Origin: Pseudomonas tensinigenes
GTDB taxonomy: Bacteria; Pseudomonadota; Gammaproteobacteria; Pseudomonadales; Pseudomonadaceae
Direction: 5' to 3'
DNA length: 64,000 nt
Assembly: GCF_014268445.2 (NCBI RefSeq)
Contig: NZ_CP077089.1
Coordinates: 3,403,501 to 3,467,500 of the forward strand
Shown here: positions 33,264 through 41,838 of the stretch, one piece after another
Layout of the letters: every line of letters starts with the position of its first letter
How positions within the stretch are numbered: position 1 is the stretch's first letter
Translations under genes and position numbers: made by a program
Notes under the pieces: generated by a model
Seen by the model: the letters and a program-made list of their open reading frames with translations, nothing else
Database searches by the model: none
Told to the model about the DNA's origin: nothing

Positions 33264-33282
33264 GATAATTAATCGCATTCTA
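33264..33282 (-). promoter_or_regulatory. Candidate Fur box before ECF sigma gene
   Basis: GATAATTAATCGCATTCTA matches the 19-bp Fur consensus at about 12 positions, including a full GATAAT hexamer. Its place 25 bases before the sigma start fits iron repression, which is well established for this class of sigma factor. The match itself is only moderate. Confidence 0.5.
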
Positions 33283-33449
33283 CTCAGGCTACAGGCCTTA
33301 GGCAAATACGAGGCGTTCAGCGTTCGCATTGGCGCGAATGGCATCACTCTGTAGGGGCTGCGAGTAAAAGAATGCATCTAGCGTCTGGACGATTTGAACG
33401 CTAACCACCGGGCACTTTTTCGTACAGACCCTGGCCAGCGGAAGGCTGC

Positions 33450-33911
33450 TCAGTGCACCAATGACGGCTGGGTCGCGACCGAGACAGTGAAGACCACGAC
33501 AAACAGCACGACGACTCCCCAGAAAATCACCATGATTGTCAGCATGACGGCCTTAAGGCCTTGATAAAGCCTGCGCAGCCAATGACCTTCGGGTTTTGCT
33601 TCAGAGCGGGTTCTTAGTACGCCTTTCAAATAGAAGCCGAGGAGCGCCAATAGCGCGCCATCGATTGCCAGTGCAGGCAGACCGGCTACGGGGAAAATGC
33701 TTTCCCACCGATAGAAAGAAGACCGGCTCAGAAAGACCACATAACAAGTCAGACTGCCGTAGGGCAGTGCTCTCCACCATTTGCCGGCCAGCGCGCCGAC
33801 AATCAGGCACATGATCACCATGAACGGGCTGAGGAGAATATGGAGCATCCAGTCCAGTACGTTGGGCAAGTAGTCCGGGGAGTGGATGCTGCGCCAGAGG
33901 TATTCCAACAT
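33450..33911 (-). CDS. Small integral membrane protein, unknown function
   Basis: This is a 153-residue protein with about four hydrophobic helices: near residues 20-42 (LHILLSPFMVIMCLIVGAL), 50-62, 75-95 (VAGLPALAIDGALLALLG) and 125-147 (AVMLTIMVIFWGVVVLFVVVF). I recognise no family. The start at 33911 has GGAG 9 bases upstream; a longer frame to 33971 lacks one. It stands alone between the sigma factor gene and a LysR gene, all on the minus strand, with no functional link visible. Confidence 0.7.
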   Translation of the reverse strand: MLEYLWRSIHSPDYLPNVLDWMLHILLSPFMVIMCLIVGALAGKWWRALPYGSLTCYVVFLSRSSFYRWESIFPVAGLPALAIDGALLALLGFYLKGVLRTRSEAKPEGHWLRRLYQGLKAVMLTIMVIFWGVVVLFVVVFTVSVATQPSLVH

Positions 33912-34081
33912 TGTTCGGGCTCCTGCCGTCCATGAAGTAAGTGCTGCTGCGGTGCTTCCGTGCTGCAGCACGGTATCGGCGTGTTTTCGGGTTACATAAG
34001 GGGGTTATGTGAATTGGGCAGGAACGGACGTTTGCAAAGGACCGGTTCCGCCCTGTAAGCACCGTTTACACAGCTCGATCG

Positions 34082-34996
34082 CTAGAGTTCCAGCCAGTCA
34101 GAATGAAGGTACGGAAAGCGCTCTTGCAGCCACTCAATAAAAGCTTGAACCTGGGGCGCCAGATGAGTCCGGCTCGGGTATAGCAACGACACCGGGCGAG
34201 GGGCTGGCCGATAGGGTTTTAGAATCTCCACCAAACCGCGACTTTCCAAATGCTCGGCCACGGCGATCCCGGGCGCCTGAATTATTCCGAAGCCAGACAC
34301 GCCACACTGAACGTACGCATTCGACTCGGTGACGGTGATGCCGGCGTCAGGCACAAAGGATCGATCCCGACCTTTTACCGAAAAATGCCAGGGCAATGTT
34401 CTGTTGCTCTGACCGGACAAGAAGTTGACGCCTCGATGGGAGGCCAGATCGTCAAGTGTCTTGGGTTCGCCATGTTCGTTCAAATACCCGGGCGCGGCAC
34501 ACGTCACCATCGTCGCCATCGCGACAGGGCGAGCGATCAACGTCGAATCAGGTAGATCGCCGATACGCAACGCACAGTCGACGCCTTCGCCGATCAAGTC
34601 GACGGCCCGATCAGTCACGCCCAGAACCATGTTGATACTGGGGTAGCAGACGGTGAATTCTTTAAGGCTATTGATGAATTTCATCTGCGCGAAGGCGCTC
34701 GGGATATCGACGCGCAGCCTGCCTGTGAGCGTTGCTCCTGATCGATCGAACATTGAGGTCGCAGCAGCAATACCCGCCAGAATTTCCTGTACCCGTTCAT
34801 AGAATCTCTCGCCCTCGGCGGTGAGTGCGACCTTTCTCGTGGTGCGCTGGAACAAGCGCACGCCCAATGACGTTTCCAGCTCCTGGATATATCGAGTGAC
34901 CTGAGGTCGCCCGATGTCTAGCGATTCGGCAGCTTTGGTAAAGCTGCCAAGTTCGGCAAGCCTGGCGAACAGGCGCATCGATTGAAGCAATTCCAT
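34082..34996 (-). CDS. LysR-type regulator
   Basis: This is a 304-residue LysR-family regulator. The N-terminal winged HTH (residues 1-60) contains FARLAELGSFTKAAESLDIGRPQVTRYIQELE, read in two helices, and a substrate-binding domain covers about 90-295. It is divergent from the MDR reductase gene across 172 bases that contain a perfect 11-bp inverted repeat, the usual arrangement for a LysR regulator and its target. The inducer is probably an aldehyde, quinone or enone acted on by the reductase, which is inference. Confidence 0.92.
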   Translation of the reverse strand: MELLQSMRLFARLAELGSFTKAAESLDIGRPQVTRYIQELETSLGVRLFQRTTRKVALTAEGERFYERVQEILAGIAAATSMFDRSGATLTGRLRVDIPSAFAQMKFINSLKEFTVCYPSINMVLGVTDRAVDLIGEGVDCALRIGDLPDSTLIARPVAMATMVTCAAPGYLNEHGEPKTLDDLASHRGVNFLSGQSNRTLPWHFSVKGRDRSFVPDAGITVTESNAYVQCGVSGFGIIQAPGIAVAEHLESRGLVEILKPYRPAPRPVSLLYPSRTHLAPQVQAFIEWLQERFPYLHSDWLEL

Positions 34997-35033
34997 GACG
35001 CTTTCCTATGAACCCGAATGAATCAAAGGTTGA

Positions 35034-35067
35034 ACATGATTGTTATCCAAGAATAGAACAATCATGT
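35034..35067. promoter_or_regulatory. Perfect 11-bp inverted repeat, LysR/MDR gap
   Basis: ACATGATTGTT (35034-35044) and AACAATCATGT (35057-35067) are exact reverse complements 12 bases apart. The dyad lies midway between the divergent LysR and reductase genes and is a strong candidate for the LysR binding region. Confidence 0.6.
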
Positions 35068-35168
35068 CTTTTTCCACGCATTTATTGCGCGCCTTCAGCA
35101 GCGAAAAATGCACCCGAGGCGGAACCGGCTCTGGTTCGTGGCCATTGATGTGTAATTGGAGACTGGCA

Positions 35169-36179
35169 ATGAAAGCTTGGTTATTGAAAGATTTCGGACT
35201 CGACAACCTGCAATTGGGAGAGGTTGCGACCCCGCAACCCAAGGCTAGCGAGTTACTGGTGAAGGTCGGCGCTGTCTCGCTCAACTTTCGCGACAAGGCT
35301 ATCGTCGACGGCATTTATGAACCGCACATGGTGCCCAAGCCGCTGATTCCAGTGAGCGATGCTGCCGGCACGGTAGTTGCGATTGGTGACAACGTCACGC
35401 GCTTTAAAGTCGGTGATCGCGTCAACTCCCACCTTTACTCCCGTTGGCTGGATGGCGAGCCAGGGCCGAACGAACCCGATTACTGCTTCGGTTCACCGTT
35501 GCCCGGCGGTCTGGCCGAGTACATGATCATCCATGAAGACAGCGCCGTCGGTGCACCCGACAACATGAGCGACGAAGAGGCGGCAACACTGCCCATCGCT
35601 GCGCTCACAGCCTGGTATTCGCTGGTGGACTTTGGACAAATTCAGCCGGGCCAAACCGTATTGGTTCAAGGCACTGGAGGTGTATCGATATTTGCCGTGC
35701 AGATTGCTACTGCGCTTGGCGCGAAGGTCATCGCAACATCGAGCAGCGACCAGAATTTGCAAACCGTGAAGGGGCTGGGGGCTGTGGCGAGCATCAACTA
35801 CAGAACGACGCCGAATTGGGCGGACGAAGTGCTGAAGCTGACCGAAGGCAAGGGCGTGGATCTGCTACTCGATGTGGCCGGTGGCAGTGGCATCAATCAA
35901 TCGGTCGCAGCAACCAAGGCATCGGGGCGTATTGCGCAGATCGGCTTTCTGACAGGACAAACCGTTGAACTCAATCTGATGCCACTCATTTTCCGCCAGA
36001 CAACCATTCGCGGAATCGCCGTGGCGCCGCGTTCGTCATTCGACCGGATGAATACTTTCCTCAACGAGCACGAAATCCGTCCCGTGATCGATCAGGTATA
36101 TCCGTTCGAAAAAGCACGAGAAGCTTACGAACATCTCGCGAGGGGAGCGTTTGGGAAGGTTGTTATCAAAGTCGCTTGA
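35169..36179 (+). CDS. Zinc-independent MDR-family NAD(P)-dependent reductase
   Basis: This is a 336-residue medium-chain dehydrogenase/reductase of the quinone-reductase or enoyl-reductase branch. GroES-like domain at residues 25-115; Rossmann domain at about 130-265 with VLVQGTGGVSIFAVQIA. The structural-zinc cysteine cluster of true alcohol dehydrogenases is absent. The start at 35169 has TTGGAG upstream; the earlier frame start at 35040 runs through the operator. A clear terminator follows, so it is a single-gene unit under the divergent LysR. The substrate is not known; quinones, enones or aldehydes are usual for the family. Confidence 0.87.
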   Translation: MKAWLLKDFGLDNLQLGEVATPQPKASELLVKVGAVSLNFRDKAIVDGIYEPHMVPKPLIPVSDAAGTVVAIGDNVTRFKVGDRVNSHLYSRWLDGEPGPNEPDYCFGSPLPGGLAEYMIIHEDSAVGAPDNMSDEEAATLPIAALTAWYSLVDFGQIQPGQTVLVQGTGGVSIFAVQIATALGAKVIATSSSDQNLQTVKGLGAVASINYRTTPNWADEVLKLTEGKGVDLLLDVAGGSGINQSVAATKASGRIAQIGFLTGQTVELNLMPLIFRQTTIRGIAVAPRSSFDRMNTFLNEHEIRPVIDQVYPFEKAREAYEHLARGAFGKVVIKVA

Positions 36180-36186
36180 TAACGTG

Positions 36187-36213
36187 AAGGCGCCAATCTG
36201 GCGCCTTTTTTCT
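36187..36213 (+). terminator. Rho-independent terminator after MDR gene
   Basis: AAGGCGCC (36187-36194), loop AATCT, then GGCGCCTT followed by TTTTT: a stable 8-bp stem with T-run, 7 bases after the stop codon. Confidence 0.92.
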
Positions 36214-36242
36214 CGCTCATCGCAGCTTATTCGCCACCAGAG

Positions 36243-36264
36243 TCTGAGCCGGGCCAGGCTCAGA
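36243..36264. terminator. Hairpin downstream of NTF2-like gene
   Basis: TCTGAGCC (36243-36250) pairs with GGCTCAGA (36257-36264). It lies about 50 bases beyond the stop of the minus-strand NTF2-like gene. No T-run, so terminator function is tentative. Confidence 0.4.
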
Positions 36265-36310
36265 TTCCGATGTCAACGCATAAGCAGGGGCCGTCGGACG
36301 ACCCATTCCA

Positions 36311-36694
36311 TCAAGGCGCTACATGAGTTTGAAAAATCTTGCTAATCACAGTCCACTTGCCATCAACTTTCAGCAGATGAAAAAAGTCGGTGAAAGAGAT
36401 GCCTGACATGTCGTTGGCGTCGATGCGAGCGCTAGCCGCCGTACCGACGACTTCGACGCGAACGATAGCCGCCGGTGCATCAGGAGAAGGGCGGAAACCC
36501 TTGTCGATCCCGTCGAACAGGATTGAAATTGCGCCGCCCGCCAGCTTACCGTCGCCATCGACGCTGAACATGGTCGCTTGCTCACTGAAAGCGGGCTTCA
36601 TGATGCTGCTTTTGGCCTGCTTGCAGCCCTCAATGTACTGGTTAAGCACCTCGGTGATGGCTTGGTATTCTTCCACGTAAGTCGGTTTGCTCAT
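36311..36694 (-). CDS. NTF2-like/lumazine-binding-type small protein
   Basis: This is a 127-residue single-domain protein of the NTF2/SnoaL fold, closest to the putative lumazine-binding group. It opens with helix VEEYQAITEVLNQYIEGCKQ and ends in a curved sheet (FTDFFHLLKVDGKWTVISKIFQ). Such proteins bind small ligands in a cone-shaped pocket. It is 40 bases downstream of the old yellow enzyme gene on the same strand, so the two are probably co-transcribed and under the divergent HxlR regulator. A role as accessory binder for the flavoenzyme substrate is inference. Confidence 0.8.
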   Translation of the reverse strand: MSKPTYVEEYQAITEVLNQYIEGCKQAKSSIMKPAFSEQATMFSVDGDGKLAGGAISILFDGIDKGFRPSPDAPAAIVRVEVVGTAASARIDANDMSGISFTDFFHLLKVDGKWTVISKIFQTHVAP

Positions 36695-36734
36695 GTGCTT
36701 GCTCCTGCTTCATAGGATTAGTGCAAAAAAGGCA

Positions 36735-37775
36735 TCAGGCTCTGGTGTCAAGCCAGACAGATCCATAACGTGTGTAGGCGGCAGGAATCTCAATGATTTC
36801 TTTAAGATCATCTGCAGCGCTGCGAACCCAGAATGGATCTCGGAGCATTTGCCGCCCGACAAACACCAGATCAGCTCGGCCGTTCTGCAAGATTTCTTCA
36901 GCCTGACGTCCACTCTGAATCACACCCACAGCGCCTGTTGCTATATGCAACTCCTTACGGAGTAATTCAGCGGCCGGTACTTGGTAACCCGGGTAGGTCT
37001 CGACCTTGACCATTTTGATCCCACCGGAGCTGCAGTCGATCAAGTCAACCCCCTGTTCTTTCATCCAGCGACCATATTCGAGAAACGACTCGGGCGTGTT
37101 TCCGCCTTCGGCGTAATCAGAACTGGAGATGCGCACGAACAGAGGGCGATCTCCCCAATGAGTTTTGACCTCTTCCAGCACCTCGCGCAGGAAGCGATAG
37201 CGACGCTTGGCATCACCGCCATATTCATCGTCACGGTTGTTGGCCAGCGGCGAAAGGAACTCACTCAATAAGTAGCCGTGCGCGGCATGGATTTCCAGCA
37301 CATCGAACCCAGCGTCGCTGGCACGCCGTGCGGCATCGCCAAAAAGTTTAACCAGACCCGGAATCTCATCAGCCGCAAGTTCGCGAGGAACAGGGCTGGT
37401 TTGCGTAAATGGAATCGCCGATGGCGCGATGTGAATCAGACCGGGCAGGTCAGCATTGCGCCCGGCATGGCCGATTTGAGCGCCCGCTTTTGCGCCAAAA
37501 CCGTGAAGCAATTCTGTTAGCGCCTTCAAGCCGACAACGTGCTCATCGCTCCAGATGCCAAGGTCACCGGCTCCAATACGACCGTCAGCCTGAATGGCCA
37601 GCGTTTCGGGAAAAATCAGCGCCACCTGACCCAGAGCACGAGCGCCGTAATGAACGCGGTGCCAGTCAGTGACGAAACCATCATCCGCCGCCATGTGCAT
37701 GCACATAGGGGACATGACGACCCGGTTTTTCAGGGTGAGGCCCTTAATTTCATAGGGTGATAACAACAAACTCAT
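36735..37775 (-). CDS. Old yellow enzyme family NADH:flavin oxidoreductase (YqjM-like)
   Basis: This is a 346-residue FMN-dependent ene-reductase of the thermophilic-like OYE class, resembling YqjM. C25 in VVMSPMCMH is the redox-tuning cysteine of this class, HAAHGYLLSEFLSP carries the catalytic histidines, and NNRDDEYGG follows. It reduces activated C=C bonds (enones, maleimides, quinones) with NAD(P)H. It is divergent from an HxlR redox-type regulator and followed by an NTF2-like gene. YqjM-type genes in other bacteria are often under similar thiol- or electrophile-sensing control. Confidence 0.93.
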   Translation of the reverse strand: MSLLLSPYEIKGLTLKNRVVMSPMCMHMAADDGFVTDWHRVHYGARALGQVALIFPETLAIQADGRIGAGDLGIWSDEHVVGLKALTELLHGFGAKAGAQIGHAGRNADLPGLIHIAPSAIPFTQTSPVPRELAADEIPGLVKLFGDAARRASDAGFDVLEIHAAHGYLLSEFLSPLANNRDDEYGGDAKRRYRFLREVLEEVKTHWGDRPLFVRISSSDYAEGGNTPESFLEYGRWMKEQGVDLIDCSSGGIKMVKVETYPGYQVPAAELLRKELHIATGAVGVIQSGRQAEEILQNGRADLVFVGRQMLRDPFWVRSAADDLKEIIEIPAAYTRYGSVWLDTRA

Positions 37776-37835
37776 CTGTCCGATTCCATAGTGGTGAATA
37801 TGGAATCCATGCTAACTTTTGCAGCACATTGTCGT

Positions 37836-37856
37836 AAGTACGCACAATTTTGTGCG
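37836..37856. promoter_or_regulatory. HxlR-type operator candidate, OYE/hxlR gap
   Basis: AAGTA is followed by the perfect dyad CGCACAA-TT-TTGTGCG (37841-37856). The same AAGTAYGCACnnTTTTG core appears before the other HxlR gene at 47487-47503. It lies between the divergent oxidoreductase and regulator genes. Confidence 0.55.
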
Positions 37857-37888
37857 GTAGGCACACTTTTTATACCTAGGTGATAACA

Positions 37889-38278
37889 GTGAAAAAATGT
37901 AACCCTCAGGATGAAATCGAGGCTTTCGCTTGTCCCGTCGCCTTCACTGTCGATGTCATCGGTGGAAAATGGAAATCGCTCATACTTTTTCACCTGATGT
38001 CAGGCACGAAGCGCTTCAACGAGCTGCGTCGGCTGATTCCAGATATCACGCAGAGGATGCTCACACTCCAACTGAGAGAACTGGAGACTGACGGGGTGAT
38101 TCATCGCGAAATCTATCGCGAGGTGCCACCCAAAGTGGAGTATTCGCTTACAGCGTTAGGTCACTCACTCGCGCCATTGGTGAGTGCGATGCGAGAGTGG
38201 GGAGCAGTGCATGAACGCACGATCCTGGAACTCAGGCGCTCTGCCGTCTGTGACGACAAGTTGGAATCTCTGGCTTGA
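37889..38278 (+). CDS. HxlR-family winged-helix regulator
   Basis: This is a 129-residue DUF24/HxlR regulator: [22 protein letters not shown], then [28 protein letters not shown] (winged helix) and [15 protein letters not shown] cysteine at the conserved N-terminal position (in FACPVAF) is the redox or electrophile sensor in studied relatives such as YodB. GTG 37889 is preferred because AGGTG lies 6 bases upstream; a GTG at 37880 overlaps that site. It is divergent from the old yellow enzyme gene, its likely target. Confidence 0.9.
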   Translation: MKKCNPQDEIEAFACPVAFTVDVIGGKWKSLILFHLMSGTKRFNELRRLIPDITQRMLTLQLRELETDGVIHREIYREVPPKVEYSLTALGHSLAPLVSAMREWGAVHERTILELRRSAVCDDKLESLA

Positions 38279-38468
38279 ATCACGCCGATGGTGAGAGGTG
38301 GAGGGGGGGGATCAATGCGAAGTTTGGTGCCCACATCAGTAATGTCTCAAGCGCATTCCGAGATAAAACCATATCAAACTGGTTGCGCCGGATCCGGACA
38401 TGATGGCGCCCGTCATCATGAATGCAACCGAGCTTCCTGGCTGACTGATCACTAATGTGGATGTCCCC

Positions 38469-38972
38469 TCATGGTTCGTCGTCCCAATAATCAAGCGTAG
38501 TCCCGAGCCGCTGCACAGCGGTGAACGCGCGAGCTCCATTGATTGTGACCATCGCCTGATATTTGCCGGAGTCCGGGTATTGGCAGACTTCGGGGGTTTC
38601 TCGGGTGCTAATGGACAGGTACTTCAGCGGCGCATCCGAGGTGTTGATGATTTGATGCGGATACTCGGGGCCGGCCGGAATGAAGATGACGTCGCCGCTT
38701 CGGATGGGCAACATTTCACCCGCCACGCGCAGGGTGCCAAACCCTTCCAGGATGACGAACATCTCTTCCTGAGCATAATGAAAGTGGTAGGGACAAGAAC
38801 GCTTGCCTGGCGCGACGATGTCCATCGACGCACCGAGTTTCTGCGCGACGGTGTCAGTGCCGAGGCGCGCGCCATGGCTCTCGTAAAGAGGGTCGCGGCG
38901 CTCGTATTGCAGCGGCACATCATTGAAGTTGCGAATCATGCGCGCAGCTAAAGCACAGGGGTCATTGCTCAT
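38469..38972 (-). CDS. Cupin-domain protein
   Basis: This is a 167-residue single cupin protein. The conserved barrel runs over about residues 55-130: metal-site region PYHFHYAQEEMFVILEG, then GDVIFIPAGPEYPHQIIN. The His-x-His-type pair and later His suggest a metal-binding cupin. An N-terminal segment (LQYERRDPLYESHGARLG) resembles cupins found in sugar or redox metabolism, but I cannot give a reaction. It is convergent with the HxlR gene and upstream of the IS-scar region. Start ATG 38972 has GGGAGTG upstream. Confidence 0.82.
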   Translation of the reverse strand: MSNDPCALAARMIRNFNDVPLQYERRDPLYESHGARLGTDTVAQKLGASMDIVAPGKRSCPYHFHYAQEEMFVILEGFGTLRVAGEMLPIRSGDVIFIPAGPEYPHQIINTSDAPLKYLSISTRETPEVCQYPDSGKYQAMVTINGARAFTAVQRLGTTLDYWDDEP

Positions 38973-39017
38973 TACTCACTCCCGAAAGTATTTGTACGGG
39001 CATCCCGCCTCGCGTAG

Positions 39018-39080
39018 CTAATCGAGTTGCCATTTATGCGGCAGCAGCTCTTCAATTTCACATGCCCGATGCGTAAGCGT
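39018..39080 (-). pseudogene. IS66-like transposase C-terminal remnant, minus strand
   Basis: On the minus strand the last 20 codons before a stop read THRACEIEELLPHKWQLD. The EIEELLPHKW part looks like the extreme C-terminus of IS66-family TnpC proteins. The frame is closed just upstream, so only a scar remains. A similar sequence in the opposite orientation lies about 35 bases away. The family assignment is from memory of the motif. Confidence 0.45.
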
Positions 39081-39087
39081 TCACCGA

Positions 39088-39104
39088 AGTCATGATGCAT
39101 GACT
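39088..39104. repeat. 7-bp palindrome at the centre of the IS scars
   Basis: AGTCATG-ATG-CATGACT is a perfect dyad placed between the two opposed transposase remnants. Confidence 0.5.
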
Positions 39105-39115
39105 CAGGCCGATGT

Positions 39116-39190
39116 CTGAAAGAAGGTCTGACGCGTCTGCCGACGCGCCGGGCGAGTGATATTTCCGACCTGTTGCCGCACAGGTGGATG
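39116..39190 (+). pseudogene. IS66-like transposase C-terminal remnant, plus strand
   Basis: On the plus strand the frame reads LTRLPTRRASDISDLLPHRW, which resembles the C-terminal end of IS66-family transposases and also the minus-strand remnant next door (LLPHKW versus LLPHRW). Its upstream part is missing. The rest of the 275-base space between the cupin gene and the 73-residue gene shows nothing else. Confidence 0.45.
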
Positions 39191-39247
39191 CCCATCTCAC
39201 TGTGCAACCCTATTTCAACCATTTGCCCGCGACCAGCACGTTCTGTC

Positions 39248-39469
39248 TCAGCCATACATGTACAAAAGGTTGTCGATCAGTTCTAGGTCCTGCTGCGTGT
39301 ACTGGACCTTGTTGTACCGTCTAATGTCCTCAAGCACACCCCTGATCGGAACTTGCCGCGAAGGATCCTGAACAATTTCGATCAGACGGTCGTAATCGGG
39401 ATCTCTTCCCTTGAGGTATTTTTCAATCAGTTCTTTGAGTGCTACGCGCGCCTCTGGATCGGATAGCAC
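39248..39469 (-). CDS. Hypothetical small helical protein
   Basis: This is a 73-residue protein of unknown family. It is predicted helical and charged (EARVALKELIEKYLKGRD, then DLELIDNLLYMYG). GTG 39469 is preferred because GGGAG lies 8 bases upstream, whereas GTG 39475 is too close to it. It begins directly after the IS scars on one side and a cupin gene on the other, and could be an accessory remnant. Coding status is moderately supported by the ribosome binding site and amino acid composition only. Confidence 0.55.
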   Translation of the reverse strand: MLSDPEARVALKELIEKYLKGRDPDYDRLIEIVQDPSRQVPIRGVLEDIRRYNKVQYTQQDLELIDNLLYMYG

Positions 39470-39526
39470 TGTCACATCTCCCGCAAAATCGTGAATTCAT
39501 CGGCTTTGATAATGGATAACGCTGGA

Positions 39527-39913
39527 TTATATCCAGACGTCGTTCAAAGCCGTTCTTTCGCCATCTTCATGCCCGGTGTTCACAATGCCTCGTGGCTCGA
39601 TCATCATCAGTTTTGCTTCACCTTCAGCAGCTGTCCGATGTTCGACGCCACGGGGTACTACATAGAGTTCACCCGGATTCACATAGACGCAGCCATCCCG
39701 CAGGTCGATGCGCAAGGTGCCTTCCAGGACAAGAAATGCTTCGTCGGTCTCAGGATGTGAGTGCCAGATGAATTCGCCTTCGATTCGCACAACCTTGAAC
39801 TGGTAGTCATTCATTTCTGCAACAACCCTGGGGCTCCATTGCTGTTCGATGAGCGAAGCTTTATGTGCCAGGTTTACAGGAACTGATGATTGTTGATGAC
39901 AGAGCTTTGACAT
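39527..39913 (-). CDS. Small cupin-domain protein
   Basis: This is a 128-residue single-domain cupin. Residues about 45-105 hold the barrel: GEFIWHSHPETDEAFLVLEG with the His-x-His and Glu metal ligands, then PGELYVVPRGVEHRT with the second-motif His. Short stand-alone cupins of this kind often bind a metal or small ligand and are of unknown role. It lies downstream of the AraC gene on the same strand with a gap of about 70 bases and may be its target. It is a different subtype from the 167-residue cupin nearby. Confidence 0.85.
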   Translation of the reverse strand: MSKLCHQQSSVPVNLAHKASLIEQQWSPRVVAEMNDYQFKVVRIEGEFIWHSHPETDEAFLVLEGTLRIDLRDGCVYVNPGELYVVPRGVEHRTAAEGEAKLMMIEPRGIVNTGHEDGERTALNDVWI

Positions 39914-39984
39914 GACGGATCCTCGGTGTTCGAAGTCGCCATCCTAAGAGCATGGAGCAGGGCGCTCTTGTACGATCCTGCAAG

Positions 39985-40809
39985 TCAGCGTGCGGCCCGC
40001 AATCGTTCCAGCCAGCGCATGGGCGGAACTCCGTAGCAGCGGGTGAAGTGTCGCGTCATATGACTTTGATCGTGGAAACCCGCGACGAGGGCCGCATCCA
40101 CCAGGGTGAAACCTTCAAGCACCAATGCGCGGAACCGATCCAGACGGCGCAGGGTGACAAATCGGTAAGGGCTCGTACCGTAAAGTGTTCTGAAGTCGCG
40201 TGACAGGCTCCAGCGCTCGCGCCCACAGGCGTGCTCCAGCATTTCCAGCGTAATGCACGTGTGCAGATGTTCGAGGATGAATGCTCTGGCGCGCTCGGCA
40301 GCGCGGTAATCCAGTCGCTTGCGCCCGCGCGGCTTGCCCGCGACGGCACGCAACGCCATCGCCAAGTCATACAGCGCGTCCTGTTCCTCCAGTGTTTCCA
40401 GTGGATGATCCACCGCTTGCACGAATGCTTCACTGGCATAAAACAGACGCGGATCGCTCGACAGTCCCCCAGCGATAAAGGGCAAGGGTTCCCCGCCCAG
40501 GACGTTCTGGATTAATGCCGGATCGACGTAGGCCATTCGATAACGAAAGCCTGCATCGGTGCCGGCCATACCATCGTGGAGTTCGTCTGGGTGAAGCACG
40601 AGCGTATTGCCGGGGAGACCGTGGCGCATCGAGCCTGCGTAGTGAAAGCTCTGGACGCCCGCCAACGTACGGCCGATCGAGTAGGTGTCGTGTCGATGAG
40701 GATCGTAGCCGTGGCTGCCGAACCACGCTTCGATACGCTCGATACCTCCAGGTTGAACACTGCGGATGACCCAGTCGGCATTGCCAGCCTGGCCATTTTT
40801 CTGATCCAT
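39985..40809 (-). CDS. AraC-family regulator with cupin-type sensor domain
   Basis: This is a 274-residue regulator. The N-terminal AraC-binding cupin-like domain (about residues 15-150; EAWFGSHGYDPHRHDTYSIG) is followed by a C-terminal double HTH (about 175-270; LEMLEHACGRERWSLSRDFR and VDAALVAGFHDQSHMTRHFTRCYGVPP, read as two motifs). The start at 40809 has GAAGG 9 bases upstream. It is transcribed toward the small cupin gene. The ligand is unknown; relatives often sense amines or amino acids, which here is only a guess. Confidence 0.88.
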   Translation of the reverse strand: MDQKNGQAGNADWVIRSVQPGGIERIEAWFGSHGYDPHRHDTYSIGRTLAGVQSFHYAGSMRHGLPGNTLVLHPDELHDGMAGTDAGFRYRMAYVDPALIQNVLGGEPLPFIAGGLSSDPRLFYASEAFVQAVDHPLETLEEQDALYDLAMALRAVAGKPRGRKRLDYRAAERARAFILEHLHTCITLEMLEHACGRERWSLSRDFRTLYGTSPYRFVTLRRLDRFRALVLEGFTLVDAALVAGFHDQSHMTRHFTRCYGVPPMRWLERLRAAR

Positions 40810-40935
40810 GAATGTGTACCTTCCCGATTCTGCGCGTTGGTGGTGAAAATTTGTCTGGCGCAAATCATCTTCCCCACAGCAACCTTTCAACCTCATCAAA
40901 TTTGCCGGCGATCTTCAGATAAGTCTCAGCCCAGA

Positions 40936-41838
40936 TCAAGCCACAGTGGGCCGCAACTCCTGCGCCAGTTCAATCAGTGCGCGCAATCGCGCCGGCACGA
41001 AGCGATGGCCCGAGTAGTAGAGCCTCAACCCGCCAAACGACGGGCACCACGGCATCAACACCGGCACCAGGACGCCACTCGCCAGTTCTTCCTGGATGAA
41101 CCACTCGGAAATGAACCCAATGCCGAGGCCCGACACCGCGGCCTGTTTGATGGCCAGCAACTCGTTGGACGCGAAGCACACCGGCAGATCCATCTGCAGT
41201 TTTTGGCCATCGCACGCCAATTCCCATTGGTAGAGGCCACCATGGGCCATGCGCATGCCGATGCTCCGGTGGGTGAGCAGATCTCGCGGATGCTCGGGCA
41301 CGCCGTGGCGTTCGAGGTACTCGGGCGTCGCCACCATGAGCATGCGGATGTCACCTGAGAGTGCCACGGCAATCATGTCTTGCGGCACAGACTCTGCCAG
41401 GCGAATCCCGGCATCGAAACCACCGGCGATGATGTCGACCATGCTTGATTCGCTGACGATGTCGATGCGCACTTCGGGATAGCGCTGAGCGTACATTTTC
41501 AATAACGGATCCAACAGCAGGTAGGCCGCGCCATGCGGTGCATTGATGCGCAATGTGCCGCTGGGTTCATCGGGGCCGACGCTGGCTTCTTCGCCGGCAC
41601 TTTTGATCTGTGCCAACGCAGGGGCGATGCGCGCCACATAGCGTTGGCCGATGTCGGTGAGGGCAACGCTGCGCGTGGAGCGATTGAACAAGCGCACTTT
41701 CAGGCGTGCTTCCAGGCCGGCCACCGCGCTGCTCACGGCGGTAGTGGACATGCCCAACTCCTGTGCTGCACCGCGAAAACTGCTGCGGCGCGCCACGGCC
41801 AGCACCACTTCCAGCTCTGTCATTGCTGTTCTGTGCAT
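40936..41838 (-). CDS. LysR-type regulator
   Basis: This is a 300-residue LysR regulator with HTH at residues 6-65 (VARRSSFRGAAQELGMSTTAVSSAVAGLE as two helices) and an effector domain from about 90. Pattern and length match the DhcR/YafC-like subgroup common beside oxidoreductases. The start at 41838 has AGGA 6 bases upstream. It is divergent from the aldehyde dehydrogenase gene, 124 bases apart, so that gene is the likely target. The gap has an AAGGATG-CTT direct repeat but no clean dyad. Confidence 0.9.
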   Translation of the reverse strand: MHRTAMTELEVVLAVARRSSFRGAAQELGMSTTAVSSAVAGLEARLKVRLFNRSTRSVALTDIGQRYVARIAPALAQIKSAGEEASVGPDEPSGTLRINAPHGAAYLLLDPLLKMYAQRYPEVRIDIVSESSMVDIIAGGFDAGIRLAESVPQDMIAVALSGDIRMLMVATPEYLERHGVPEHPRDLLTHRSIGMRMAHGGLYQWELACDGQKLQMDLPVCFASNELLAIKQAAVSGLGIGFISEWFIQEELASGVLVPVLMPWCPSFGGLRLYYSGHRFVPARLRALIELAQELRPTVA

